Shown piece after piece: positions 1 through 8,725 of a stretch of 64,000 nt of DNA. Origin of the DNA: an uncultured Eubacterium sp. (lineage in GTDB: Bacteria; Bacillota; Clostridia; Lachnospirales; Lachnospiraceae); the NCBI GenBank assembly GCA_910584645.1, contig CAJUAU010000012.1, positions 14,152 through 78,151 of the forward strand, in the 5' to 3' direction. Both the position numbers and the translations under genes were made by a program. The first letter of the stretch is position 1. Every line of letters begins with the position of its first letter. The notes beneath the pieces were generated by a model. That model was not told the DNA's origin. It saw only the letters and a program-made list of their open reading frames with translations, and searched no databases.

Positions 1-20
1 GATACCTAAAAGATATATCC

Positions 21-50
21 TTGATAAACGTACCGTTGGTATGATAGTAT
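21..50 (+). promoter_or_regulatory. Candidate promoter of the MFS exporter with a dyad in the spacer
   Basis: A -35-like TTGATA (21-26) and -10-like TAGTAT (45-50) lie 18 bases apart. The spacer holds the near-perfect dyad TACC-GTT-GGTA (31-41). A dyad between -35 and -10 with a slightly long spacer is the layout used by MerR-family activators of drug exporters, but no regulator gene is visible in the window, so that link is inference only. Confidence 0.4.
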
Positions 51-118
51 TGGTATATGCTGACAGTAAAAATATAAATGTTTTTTACCGCATAAATAAA
101 ACAACGGGGGATTATTAC

Positions 119-1366
119 ATGGATCAAAAACTATTTTCAAAAGATTTTACACTTGTACTCATTGGGCAGATCATCTCGTTGTTTGGCAACGCCACATTAA
201 GATTTGCGCTGCCGCTATATCTGCTGAATCTGACGGGTTCATCGGCGCTTTACGGAACGGTTACGGCGTGTGCTTTTATTCCAGCCATTCTGCTGTCGCC
301 TGTGGGAGGTATCGTTGCGGACAGGGTGAATAAGAGGAATATCATGGTGATACTGGACTTTTTTACTGCGGCGGTCATCTTAGCATGTTCCCTGCTCATG
401 AACGGGGTTAATGTCATCGTCCTGCTGACGGTTACGCTGATGCTTTTGTATGGCATAGCCAGTGCATACCAGCCTTCCGTGCAGGCAAGTATACCGGCAT
501 TGGTAGCCCAGGATCATTTTATGGTGGCAAATTCCCTGATCAATACCATAACCTCTTTTGCCTCCTTGCTCGGTCCCGTCCTGGGAGGTGTCTTGTACAG
601 TGCATATGGGTTGAAGCCTGTATTGTGGGTATGTGTGGTGTGTTTCATCAGCTCAGCAGTGATGGAACTTTTTATCAGGATCCCCTTCCAAAGGCAGGCT
701 TCGGATGGGAGCATATGGAGGACAGTCAGAGATGATTTTGGGGAAAGTGTCCGGTTTATCAGGAAAGATAAGCCTGTGATCGGAAAGACTCTAGTGATGA
801 TCTGTGGAATTAACATGTTTCTTTCCGCTATGATCCTTGTGGCATTGCCCTATCTGGTGACGGAGGTATTGGATTTAGAGGCAGGGCAGGCAAACAGGCT
901 GTATGGTTTTGCCCAGGGGGCGCTGGGGGCGGGAGGACTGGCTGGGGGAATCTGTGCAGGTATTTTTGCAAAGAAACTATCGATTCAAAAATCCGGCAAT
1001 CTCATTATGGTATGTGCCATATGTGTGTTTCCCATTGGGGCTGCATTGATGCTGTTTTCATCTGGAATCATAAATTATGTAGTGATTACCTTATGCTGTT
1101 TTAGCATTATGGTGTGTTCAACAATTCTGACGGTGCAGATGATGTCTTTTATCCAGGCGGAAACCCCGCAAAATTTAATTGGTAAAGTGATTGCTGTCAT
1201 TCTTACTGTTTCCATGTGTGCCCAGCCTCTGGGCAATGCACTCTATGGTATCCTGTTTCAGATCTGCAGAGGATTTGAGTATGTGGTTGTTTTATTTTCC
1301 GGCGGGGTGTCCCTAATGATCTCCGTGGGAGCCAGAAAGATTTTTGGAAGAATAGAGCAGGAGTAA
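119..1366 (+). CDS. Major facilitator superfamily efflux transporter
   Basis: A 415-residue, very hydrophobic protein with about 12 predicted membrane segments. The loop after the second helix carries the MFS motif A form GGIVADRVNKRN (G-x3-D-R-x2-K-R), which identifies an H+-coupled facilitator. The overall pattern (LIGQIISLFGNATLRFALPL near the N-terminus) resembles the MFS_3/macrolide-efflux type of exporters, so export of a drug or small metabolite is likely; the substrate cannot be told. An in-frame ATG exists at 41, but the ATG at 119 is preceded by a GGGGG ribosome site at the right distance and gives a normal N-terminus starting MDQKLFSKDF. It stands alone and is not obviously linked to the hydrolase gene downstream. 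Confidence 0.85.
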   Translation: MDQKLFSKDFTLVLIGQIISLFGNATLRFALPLYLLNLTGSSALYGTVTACAFIPAILLSPVGGIVADRVNKRNIMVILDFFTAAVILACSLLMNGVNVIVLLTVTLMLLYGIASAYQPSVQASIPALVAQDHFMVANSLINTITSFASLLGPVLGGVLYSAYGLKPVLWVCVVCFISSAVMELFIRIPFQRQASDGSIWRTVRDDFGESVRFIRKDKPVIGKTLVMICGINMFLSAMILVALPYLVTEVLDLEAGQANRLYGFAQGALGAGGLAGGICAGIFAKKLSIQKSGNLIMVCAICVFPIGAALMLFSSGIINYVVITLCCFSIMVCSTILTVQMMSFIQAETPQNLIGKVIAVILTVSMCAQPLGNALYGILFQICRGFEYVVVLFSGGVSLMISVGARKIFGRIEQE

Positions 1367-1495
1367 AAAGTAGAATTGATCATATTTGCATTATCTTAGC
1401 ATCCGTCATTATTTTTGAGTGTATCGGTCATTGTTCACAAAATGCTTCTTTGTTATAATATTATTAATCATTTTAGGAACAAGGAGGTAATGTGA

Positions 1496-3757
1496 ATGAG
1501 AAGGTACTTGAAAAGAATGCTGGCGGTTTCACTTGCTGTCTGTATGGGAACGTTATGCAGCATGCCTGACAGCATCTATGTAAAGGCGGAAAATCCTATT
1601 GTGCAGACTATGTATACGGCGGATCCTTCCCCCATCGTAGTTGGGGATACACTGTATGTATATACCACAAGGGATGAGCATCGGGAATCTGCCACTGAGG
1701 AATGGAGCCTTATGAACGAATGGCGCTGTTTCTCTACGAAAGATATGGTGAACTGGACCGACCATGGACAGATCGCCCATGCGGAGACTTTTAACGGGAC
1801 AAAGAACTGGCGTGCCTGGGCACAGCACGTTGTGACCAAGCCTGTTTTTGAGGATGGAGAGTGGAAAAACAAATATTATCTTTTCGCTCCTTTTAATGGA
1901 ACGAAGATCGATGTGGCTGTGTCGGATAACCCCTGGGGGCCTTTTGAGGATGCGACACCTGGCAAGTATCTGATCGACGGCGGATGGGGAGGGGGAAATA
2001 TCGATCCCACCGTGCTGGTAGAGGATCATGGGAACCCGGAAGATGTAGAAAATTATGATTACTATCTGTATTGGGGCAATCCCTATCTGCGTTACTGCAA
2101 GCTTACCGATGACCTGCTGGATGTAGATCCGGACACAGACGGAGATGGTGTGATATCCGAGGAAGAGAATACCATTGATTCCCGCTTCAGTAAAGAGGAC
2201 AATACGATTCTCGGCGAGGTGCGTCCGGGAATTCACAGTTTCCAGACTTATGGAGATGAGGGATATGCTTCTTTTGGAGAACCAACTCAGGGTAAAAACC
2301 AAACTGGAAAGTTCCCGACGGAGCCCAGTGGCAGCGAGCAGAAGCGCTCGGCGTTTGAAGAGGGTCCCTGGGTGATCAAACACGACGATGGCAAAGAAGG
2401 CACCGACGATTATTTTATGTTTTTTGTGGGTGGACGAATTCCGGGAGAGACAGTGGAATACTCCACAGCTCCGACACCCCTCGGGCCATGGACCTACCGC
2501 GGGCTGGTGATGGACCGTGAGTTTGGCTACTCCTGTATTCATCCGGGTGTGATCGAATTTAAGGGTCGTAACTATTTATTTTATCTGAATGAGATGCTGG
2601 TGGGTGGAAACGGATCGGACCGCTCTGTCTGCGTCAAAGAATTTTCTTATGATGAGAACAACCTGATCGTTAAGGAGACGGGAGATAATGTGGCGGCTCT
2701 TCTTGAACAGGGGATCAAAGACCCCACAAAGGGAACACCATTTTTCAGTGTGGATCCTGTTGGCACTCTGAATCCTTATGAACTGAATCAGGCAGAGACA
2801 ATCTGCTGGGCCTCTAATCTGGATGGTGTGACCGGCGGATTTAACGGTACGGGGAAAGGCGTTAAGACGAAAGCGAAAGCAGCCTGTACGGATATTGATC
2901 CAGTTACCGGAAAAGAAGCATTCTGGAAGTCCGCAGCCCTGTTTGGCGTCGTTGTATGCGATATTGATAATAATGACTATATCAAGGTGGCAAACGTAGA
3001 TTTTGGGGATACCAGGGCGGAGACTTTCAAGGTATCCGCTGCCTGCGGTGAGGGGCTTCCGGCCACGGATCTCACCGAGGACAGCAAAGGAAATGTGATA
3101 TTCAATCCGGATTGTGACACGGTTTCCGGAAGCATAGAGCTGTGGCTGGACTATGGCACCGAGGATGAGAGGCAGATTGGCACAGTAGAGATCACGGACA
3201 CTGGAAGTACGAATACCTACCAGGATTTTACAACCGAACTGAGTGAAGAGGTCACCGGGGTTCATGACCTGTACTTTATCTTCCGGGGAGAGGAAAATGC
3301 TAAGCTGTTTAATCTGGACACATGGCAGTTTACGAGAAAAGAAGTTCCAAAGCCTGAGAATCCGGAGCCTGCCCCGCCGGTTCAGAGCCCGGCACCCTCT
3401 GTGACACCAGCTCCTTCTGTTCCAGTTCCCACGCCTTCAGTGCCTGATGAGAGTTCAAAACCTTCTGTGGCGAAACCTGGAAAGGCAAAGATCGCCAGTG
3501 TGAAGAAGCAAGGAAAAAGCAAATGTACTGTCAAGCTGAAAAAGGTAAAAGGTGCATCTGGCTACCAGGTTGTATGTGCAACGGATAAGTCCTTTAAGAA
3601 AAATGTGAAGAAGATCACGACAAAGAAATTATCCTGTACGTTCAAGAAGCTCCGTAAGGGGAAGACATATTATTTCCGCGCGCGGGCCTTTGCGAAATCT
3701 TCGGGCAAAACCATTTATGGGGCTTACAGCAGTAAGAAGACAAAGAAAATAGGGTAG
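1496..3757 (+). CDS. Secreted GH43 arabinoxylan hydrolase with CBM6-like and FN3 domains
   Basis: A 753-residue exported enzyme. Order of parts: signal peptide 1-31; five-bladed GH43 propeller about 38-400 with the family acids visible as D43 (YTADPSP), D170 (NIDPTV) and E289 (FEEGPW); a CBM6-like beta-sandwich about 425-620; a Pro/Ser/Thr linker; and a Lys-rich fibronectin type III-like tail about 660-753. GH43-CBM6 architecture is that of arabinoxylan arabinofuranohydrolases (XynD type), so release of arabinose side chains from xylan is the likely role. Oddly, a canonical EF-hand calcium loop, DTDGDGVISEEE (213-224), is inserted within the catalytic domain. An AAGGAGG site lies 8 bases before the ATG. 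A strong terminator follows. Confidence 0.85.
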   Translation: MRRYLKRMLAVSLAVCMGTLCSMPDSIYVKAENPIVQTMYTADPSPIVVGDTLYVYTTRDEHRESATEEWSLMNEWRCFSTKDMVNWTDHGQIAHAETFNGTKNWRAWAQHVVTKPVFEDGEWKNKYYLFAPFNGTKIDVAVSDNPWGPFEDATPGKYLIDGGWGGGNIDPTVLVEDHGNPEDVENYDYYLYWGNPYLRYCKLTDDLLDVDPDTDGDGVISEEENTIDSRFSKEDNTILGEVRPGIHSFQTYGDEGYASFGEPTQGKNQTGKFPTEPSGSEQKRSAFEEGPWVIKHDDGKEGTDDYFMFFVGGRIPGETVEYSTAPTPLGPWTYRGLVMDREFGYSCIHPGVIEFKGRNYLFYLNEMLVGGNGSDRSVCVKEFSYDENNLIVKETGDNVAALLEQGIKDPTKGTPFFSVDPVGTLNPYELNQAETICWASNLDGVTGGFNGTGKGVKTKAKAACTDIDPVTGKEAFWKSAALFGVVVCDIDNNDYIKVANVDFGDTRAETFKVSAACGEGLPATDLTEDSKGNVIFNPDCDTVSGSIELWLDYGTEDERQIGTVEITDTGSTNTYQDFTTELSEEVTGVHDLYFIFRGEENAKLFNLDTWQFTRKEVPKPENPEPAPPVQSPAPSVTPAPSVPVPTPSVPDESSKPSVAKPGKAKIASVKKQGKSKCTVKLKKVKGASGYQVVCATDKSFKKNVKKITTKKLSCTFKKLRKGKTYYFRARAFAKSSGKTIYGAYSSKKTKKIG

Positions 3758-3772
3758 TACAATGAAAACAGG

Positions 3773-5236
3773 TTATTGCCGGTATCCGCTGAGGAAACCG
3801 GCAATTTTTTTTGCGGCCTGCTCTAAAACTTCTACCCGGGGAAGATAGACAACACGGAAATGATCCGGCTGTTTCCAGTTAAAGCCCCCGCCGTGGATGA
3901 TCAGAATGTGTTTTTCCCTTAAAAGGTCCAGTGCAAATTTCTCATCATCCATAATATTGAACTTTTTGACATCCAGCTTTGGGAAGATATAAAATGCCGC
4001 TTTGGGTTTTACCGCGGTGATGCCCGGGATATCCGTCAGGGCCTTGTAGATGTACTCTCTCTGCTCGTAAATCCGCCCGCCGGGTATGATGTAATCCCTT
4101 ACGCTCTGATAACCTCCCAGAGCCGTTTGAACGATGGACTGGGCTGGAACGTTGGAACAGAGCCTCATATTTGAGAGCATATTGATTCCTTCGATATAAT
4201 CCTTTGCCATCGCCTTATTGCCGCTGAGGACCATCCAGCCGATGCGGAATCCGGCGATCATATGGGATTTTGACAATCCGCTGAAGGTGACACAGAACAG
4301 GTCCGGCGCCAGGGAGGCGATGGAGACATGCTCTTCTTCGTCCATGACCAGACGGTCATAGATCTCATCAGAAAAAATGATCAGCTGATGTTCTCTTGCG
4401 ATCTCTACGATCTGCTGCAGTATCTCCCTGGGGTACAGGGCACCCGTTGGATTGTTTGGATTGATGATAACGATGGCTTTTGTCCGGCTGTTGATTTTTT
4501 TCTTTATATCTTCCAGATCCGGATACCAGTCCGATTGTTCGTCGCAGAGATAGTGTACGACCTTTCCGCCGGCAAGGGTGGCACATGCTGTCCACAGCGG
4601 GTAGTCCGGGGAGGGGATCAGGATTTCGTCCCCATTATCGAGCAGGGCGGACATGCAGAGATTGATCAATTCACTAACGCCGTTTCCTGTATATACATCT
4701 TCGATGGATACATTGGGGATCTGTTTGAGCTGTGCGTACTGCATGATTGCCTTTCTGGCTGAAAAAGAGCCTTTGGCTGTGGAATATCCCTCGCACTCTG
4801 TCAGCTGCTGGCGCATATCATAGATGATCTCGTCAGGAGTACGGAAACCGAAAGGGGCGGGATTTCCAATGTTCAATTTCAATACATTTGTGCCCGTATT
4901 TTCCATCCGGGTAGCTTCCTCAACCACCGGGCCCCTGACATCATATAAAACATGGTCCAATTTAGATGATTTTTTAAATTCGCGCATTTTTGTTTCTCCT
5001 TCCGTTTCCAGTGTGAGATCGTTTCCATTAAGCCAGTCCGGGGTTACCTGCAGCGCTCCGGCCAGAAACTGAACCATATCGGCCCTGGGAACAGTTTTTC
5101 CGCTTACGTACTGGCTGATATGGCTTTTGCCGAGTTTCACACCCTGTTCCTGGGCATACCGGATCAGATCCACCTGTTTGATGCCCTTTTCGTTCATTGC
5201 TGTTTTCAATCGGTCTGCAAAAGATTCTCTTGCCAT
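3773..5236 (-). CDS. XRE-type helix-turn-helix/class I aminotransferase fusion
   Basis: A 487-residue protein. Residues about 1-75 form an XRE/Cro-type helix-turn-helix (ADRLKTAMNEKGIKQVDLIRYA, with GKSHISQYVSGK as recognition helix). Residues about 85-487 are a fold-type I PLP aminotransferase of the alanine aminotransferase (AlaA) type, with NPNNPTGALY, SDEIYD and the PLP lysine region SGLSKSH. It could transaminate alanine/glutamate or valine while the HTH part regulates transcription. This is not the common MocR (GntR-aminotransferase) arrangement. I chose the ATG at 5236 because a GGGGG ribosome site precedes it; an in-frame ATG lies 17 codons earlier, overlapping the promoter region. 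It is monocistronic. Confidence 0.88.
   Translation of the reverse strand: MARESFADRLKTAMNEKGIKQVDLIRYAQEQGVKLGKSHISQYVSGKTVPRADMVQFLAGALQVTPDWLNGNDLTLETEGETKMREFKKSSKLDHVLYDVRGPVVEEATRMENTGTNVLKLNIGNPAPFGFRTPDEIIYDMRQQLTECEGYSTAKGSFSARKAIMQYAQLKQIPNVSIEDVYTGNGVSELINLCMSALLDNGDEILIPSPDYPLWTACATLAGGKVVHYLCDEQSDWYPDLEDIKKKINSRTKAIVIINPNNPTGALYPREILQQIVEIAREHQLIIFSDEIYDRLVMDEEEHVSIASLAPDLFCVTFSGLSKSHMIAGFRIGWMVLSGNKAMAKDYIEGINMLSNMRLCSNVPAQSIVQTALGGYQSVRDYIIPGGRIYEQREYIYKALTDIPGITAVKPKAAFYIFPKLDVKKFNIMDDEKFALDLLREKHILIIHGGGFNWKQPDHFRVVYLPRVEVLEQAAKKIAGFLSGYRQ
3775..3812 (+). terminator. Rho-independent terminator of the GH43 gene, inside the facing gene's 3' end
   Basis: Perfect 8-bp stem ATTGCCGG (3775-3782) with CCGGCAAT (3798-3805), followed by a run of eight T. 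It serves the plus-strand GH43 gene, yet these bases also encode the last residues of the aminotransferase on the other strand. Confidence 0.85.
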
Positions 5237-5263
5237 ATTCAGAGTGCCCCCTTTTAAAACAAA

Positions 5264-5333
5264 GTTCAATTTATAAAACCGGTTCAAGGGTGATTATAGC
5301 ATGGTTTTAAAAAAAGTTCAATAATAAGTTCAA
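5264..5333 (-). promoter_or_regulatory. Promoter with four TTGAAC repeats before the HTH-aminotransferase gene
   Basis: Read on the minus strand, -35 TTGAAC (5321-5316) and -10 TATAAT (5298-5293) are separated by exactly 17 bases. The hexamer TTGAAC occurs four times in the same orientation: 5333-5328, 5321-5316 (the -35 itself), 5287-5282 (near the start of transcription) and 5269-5264. Repeats placed over and around the promoter suggest an operator, and the HTH domain of the gene downstream is the obvious candidate to bind it. Confidence 0.65.
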
Positions 5334-5358
5334 AGATGATGTGATGCAGACGAAATAA

Positions 5359-5392
5359 AAACCCCTTACATCCCGGCAGACGTAAAGGGTTT
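5359..5392 (-). terminator. Rho-independent terminator of the cysteine-rich protein gene
   Basis: On the minus strand a 10-bp stem (AACCCTTTAC with GTAAGGGGTT, one mismatch) is followed by TTTTTATTT. A second perfect 9-bp hairpin, TTTCCCTGA/TCAGGGAAA (5402-5429), sits between it and the stop codon. Confidence 0.75.
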
Positions 5393-5432
5393 AATTGTTG
5401 TTTTCCCTGACATTATAATATCAGGGAAAGGT

Positions 5433-5753
5433 TTAGCAGCAGGGGTCGTCATCTCCGCAGGAAATCTGTTCCTCCCCCACACAGGCGATCACATTGAACT
5501 CTACAGGGATCTTAATGAGAATCTTCTGGGTGACCGTGATCTCGCAGGAGTTTCCGGTGTAATTTTCTTTGCAGTACACCGAAGGTTCACCGCAGCACTC
5601 AGATTCGATACAGCCGATGGTTGCGTTTGGCTTCAGTTCAATGGGAACGCTGATATCGGCGTACTGATAGCCGATCTTTTTGCATACCTCTTTGCATGGC
5701 GGGTCAAAGGATTCACAAAGGATTTCCGGTGAGCTTTCATGATTTTCAGGCAT
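5433..5753 (-). CDS. Cysteine-rich small protein with an internal duplication
   Basis: A 106-residue acidic protein with 12 cysteines and no signal peptide or membrane segment. Two halves look related: ISVPIELKPNATIGCIESEC (about 34-53) and ILIKIPVEFNVIACVGEEQI (about 78-97), each a beta-type stretch followed by Cys-rich residues. Similar Cys-rich proteins of unknown function occur in spore-forming Clostridia; a coat-like or metal-binding role is possible but unproven. The gene has its own terminator and a GGGGGA ribosome site just before the ATG. I do not recognise a named family. Confidence 0.7.
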   Translation of the reverse strand: MPENHESSPEILCESFDPPCKEVCKKIGYQYADISVPIELKPNATIGCIESECCGEPSVYCKENYTGNSCEITVTQKILIKIPVEFNVIACVGEEQISCGDDDPCC

Positions 5754-5854
5754 AATTAAAAGTCCCCCTTTTTATAATTGGTTTTCTGGTGTTTTAATAT
5801 AACATATGCATGGCGGGATAAAAGGTTCCTGGTGGGAAATATAGAATGAAGAGA

Positions 5855-5886
5855 TAAAAAACGTGCAGTCCGTGGTGGACTGCACG
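5855..5886 (-). terminator. Rho-independent terminator of the second GH43 gene
   Basis: Perfect 10-bp stem CGTGCAGTCC (5862-5871) with GGACTGCACG (5877-5886) and a 5-base loop; on the minus strand it is followed by TTTTTT. Confidence 0.88.
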
Positions 5887-5924
5887 CAGTTTAATAATGT
5901 GAATTTGATCCGTTCTATACGGCA

Positions 5925-8021
5925 TCAGTCATAGATCTTATAATAGTCAAAATCTACATATCCGCCAGCTTCTTTTGTTGCGTAGTTGAACAGCCAGGTT
6001 CTGGTTCCCATAAATGTGGTACCTGTATCAAAGCTCAATTTCTGTTCTGTACCCAATTTGGTCCAGTTGGTGCCATCCAGGCTGTAGAAGAAGTTTGCCT
6101 TGTCATTGTTGGCATTTGTGGAAAAACTATACTCGATCTTCAGGTACACTTCGGCATCGTCGGAAAGCTTTTCTGGTGCCTGGGCATTTATTTTGGTCTC
6201 TGTGCCAGTGCCTTTAGGGAATGGCGAGGAAGCCTGGGTGATATATTTGTCGCCGTTATCATCGCACATTACGCCGATCATAGCTGGTGCATTTGATACG
6301 GAAGCCAGGCCCGCGAAATCGCCCGGTTTCATCTGACCGATAGAGATCTTGGTCTCAGATTTACAGGAAGGACCGTAGGTACGCTGGGTCAGTGAGTTGT
6401 GGGCATACATGATGTTATCTACCACTCTATCCGTTGTCAGGCGCAGATAACCTGGATTGTCAGTTACGGACCAGAAATCGTTCTGTGGGTTGTGGTTCCA
6501 CTGCCATACCAGTTTCAGCTTCTCTCCCTCTGCGTAAGTAAAGTCGTCGCTGTCAACAAAATAATTTTCCAGACCGCTGTCATTCAGGTTGATCTGAACG
6601 GAATCCTCCGCCATGCTCGGTGTGAAGTTCCCGTCTGCATCGTAGGTACCCATCATTGGCCAGTCCTCATAGCTGTTGCCGTCGCTGTCGGTATAATTCC
6701 AGTTTACGGATATGATGGAAGGGATACGTCCGCATCCGCCGTGATCCTGGAAGAGGAAACCATACCAGTCTCCGTACTGGGTATCAACGATCCCGCCCTG
6801 GGCGAGACCAGCGCCGTTGCCGCCGCAGCCGCCCTGATAGATGATCTGTTCTTCCCAGTCGCCGGCTTCCAGCGTCTTGGAACGGTAGCATACTTCGGTG
6901 CGCATCCACCCGCTCTGTGGAGAAGCAATGATGAACAGATAATAGTAATCCCCGACTTTGTAGGCATGTGCTCCTTCCCACAGACTCCATTTCTTATCGT
7001 CTTTGGTAAAGAGTTTTACGGAACTTCCCACTGGTTTGACAGCATTGCTGGACTCATCCAGTTCAAGCTGCTGCAGTGTGCTTCCGGAGAAGACATACAT
7101 CTTACCTTCATCGAAAAACAGCGCTGGATCATGGTATTTATTTTTCGTGGAATATTTTGTCCAGGTTCCTTTTTCGATATCTGTGGTGGTATATATGTAA
7201 AATCCGTGGTCGTTGCTGTTGAAAGCGACATAGTATTTGCCCTCTGCTTCGTTGTATTTGAGAGAAGCTGCCCAGGAACCATGTCTATACATGTCTTTGC
7301 CATTGTTCAGATTTGCAATATCATCATTTTCAAAGGTATCGTACACATAATTTACGATCTGCCAGTGCGCCAGGTCAGTTGACTTCATAATCGGTACTCC
7401 CGGGCACATGTTCATCGTTGTACTTACCATATAATAGGCGTCCCCGCTGCGGATGATGTCGAGGTCCGGAATATCGGAATACAGAGTAGGATAATCTACT
7501 GTAGCCAGGTTGTTTGGATCCAGAGTAGGCATTGGAGTTGGTCCTTCTGGCGTAGACACTGGTGTCTCGGTGGCAGGTGTCTGGCCGCCGGGTGCCTGTG
7601 ATGGCGCCGGCGCCGGTGAACCGGTTGTATTTGGTGTAGGTGCCGGCGGAGCTGCACTAGTGGTAGCGGGTGGAACCGGAGTCGGAGTTGATTTGGATGT
7701 CACCGTTACGGAAACTGTGCCCAGTTTCTTTTTGGCTGCTTTTCCCTTTTTGTAGTAAACAACAACTTTAGTACGTCCTTTTTTTACTCCGGTTACTTTT
7801 CCCTTGGAAGAAACCTTTGCAATTTTTTTGTTTTTGGATTGGAAGGAAATCTTGAACTTCCCCTTTTTTGCAATTTTAATAGTTTTGCTCTTCTTAACCA
7901 AAACAGAAATCTTTTTTGTTTTCAGTTTTGGCTTTGCCGCTGCGTCCGCTGTTCCGCCAGCTGCGAGGGCAGACAGTGCGACAGCTGCGGAAAGGCAGAC
8001 TGCTATGATTTTTCGCCTCAT
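5925..8021 (-). CDS. Secreted GH43 enzyme with N-terminal Ig-like domain and C-terminal lectin-like domain
   Basis: A 698-residue exported glycoside hydrolase. Signal peptide about 1-27; Lys-rich bacterial Ig-like (Big_2) domain about 31-108, ending in SSKGKVTGVKKGRTKVVVYY; Pro/Thr linker about 109-170; GH43 propeller from about 176 with the conserved IPDLDIIRSGDAYYMVSTTM motif, whose PD aspartate is the predicted base; and a C-terminal concanavalin-like domain (GH43_C2 type) about 490-698. The C-terminal half is closely similar in layout to the GH43 protein at 39.3 kb, so the two are paralogues. Activity as a beta-xylosidase or alpha-arabinofuranosidase is likely. The basic Ig-like domain, placed N-terminally here and C-terminally in the paralogue, may hold the enzyme on the cell wall. 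Confidence 0.85.
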   Translation of the reverse strand: MRRKIIAVCLSAAVALSALAAGGTADAAAKPKLKTKKISVLVKKSKTIKIAKKGKFKISFQSKNKKIAKVSSKGKVTGVKKGRTKVVVYYKKGKAAKKKLGTVSVTVTSKSTPTPVPPATTSAAPPAPTPNTTGSPAPAPSQAPGGQTPATETPVSTPEGPTPMPTLDPNNLATVDYPTLYSDIPDLDIIRSGDAYYMVSTTMNMCPGVPIMKSTDLAHWQIVNYVYDTFENDDIANLNNGKDMYRHGSWAASLKYNEAEGKYYVAFNSNDHGFYIYTTTDIEKGTWTKYSTKNKYHDPALFFDEGKMYVFSGSTLQQLELDESSNAVKPVGSSVKLFTKDDKKWSLWEGAHAYKVGDYYYLFIIASPQSGWMRTEVCYRSKTLEAGDWEEQIIYQGGCGGNGAGLAQGGIVDTQYGDWYGFLFQDHGGCGRIPSIISVNWNYTDSDGNSYEDWPMMGTYDADGNFTPSMAEDSVQINLNDSGLENYFVDSDDFTYAEGEKLKLVWQWNHNPQNDFWSVTDNPGYLRLTTDRVVDNIMYAHNSLTQRTYGPSCKSETKISIGQMKPGDFAGLASVSNAPAMIGVMCDDNGDKYITQASSPFPKGTGTETKINAQAPEKLSDDAEVYLKIEYSFSTNANNDKANFFYSLDGTNWTKLGTEQKLSFDTGTTFMGTRTWLFNYATKEAGGYVDFDYYKIYD

Positions 8022-8060
8022 AAAAAATACCTCCTGTGAATAAAATTTACAACTAAATTC

Positions 8061-8089
8061 ATTATACGCGCTATTTCGTAAAAAATCAA
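8061..8089 (-). promoter_or_regulatory. Sigma-70-type promoter of the second GH43 gene
   Basis: On the minus strand TTGATT (8089-8084) and TATAAT (8066-8061) are separated by 17 bases, with a start about 30 bases upstream of the AGGAGG ribosome site of the GH43 gene. Confidence 0.7.
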
Positions 8090-8295
8090 GATATTTTACA
8101 AGTATGGATTTGGAAAAGATGGAAGAAGAGGAGGTGTTCTTTTAGAATTTTATTAGGTTTTGAAAAAAACAAATGGGAAACATGTGTGTTCTTGGATAAA
8201 TCAATTTTCTTCTTAATAAATCAAAAGATAAAATTTCCGGGGGTTCGTGATCTGTCACCAGAAGCAACTGCGAACCGAAAAGAAATGTGTCCCAC

Positions 8296-8324
8296 TTGAC
8301 GTTTTAAAAAACAGGGAGTATGAT
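8296..8324 (+). promoter_or_regulatory. Promoter of the 113-residue hypothetical gene
   Basis: TTGACG (8296-8301) and TATGAT (8319-8324) are separated by 17 bases. The stretch 8022-8343 otherwise holds the divergent GH43 promoter and AT-rich sequence without a gene. Confidence 0.65.
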
Positions 8325-8349
8325 AAAAAATTAAGAAGGAGAGATGCAT

Positions 8350-8691
8350 ATGAATAGCAGACAATTAGCTTTTACGATTATTTCTTTCCTGCAGAAAGAA
8401 ATAATCGGAGCAAACATTATGTACCTTGACGGTGGAAATGCATATACCCGGACACAGGCAAGAGCACATGATATTATTCATGATTATCTTACCCTTGTAA
8501 AATGTGATTCCGTAGATGCCTTAATCGCTGCCAAGAAATTTGTTAATTCGGAGTACTCTGAATTAATAGTCATAGATTCGATCTATGAATCAGGCCTTTC
8601 TAAAAACATGAGCAGTAATGAAATATCCGATTTCTTAAAAAGTATTCTGAAGGATGCCAAGAAGTCAAAGGTTCCTGTATTGATCATTTGA
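8350..8691 (+). CDS. Hypothetical protein, 113 residues
   Basis: Begins MNSRQLAFTIISFLQKEIIG and is soluble, mostly helical and mildly charged, without signal peptide or clear motif. I do not recognise the family. An in-frame ATG lies two codons earlier (8344), but the AGGAG site at 8337-8341 is better spaced for 8350. It has its own good promoter and is followed by another promoter, so it appears monocistronic. Confidence 0.6.
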   Translation: MNSRQLAFTIISFLQKEIIGANIMYLDGGNAYTRTQARAHDIIHDYLTLVKCDSVDALIAAKKFVNSEYSELIVIDSIYESGLSKNMSSNEISDFLKSILKDAKKSKVPVLII

Positions 8692-8725
8692 TTTGCTGGT
8701 GCCCTGGATTTAAGAGGGAATGGGA

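Noticed and set aside
1553..2542. Long minus-strand frame of 329 codons opposite the first GH43 gene
   Set aside because: No ribosome site, no recognisable domain, and fully antisense to a clear GH43 enzyme.
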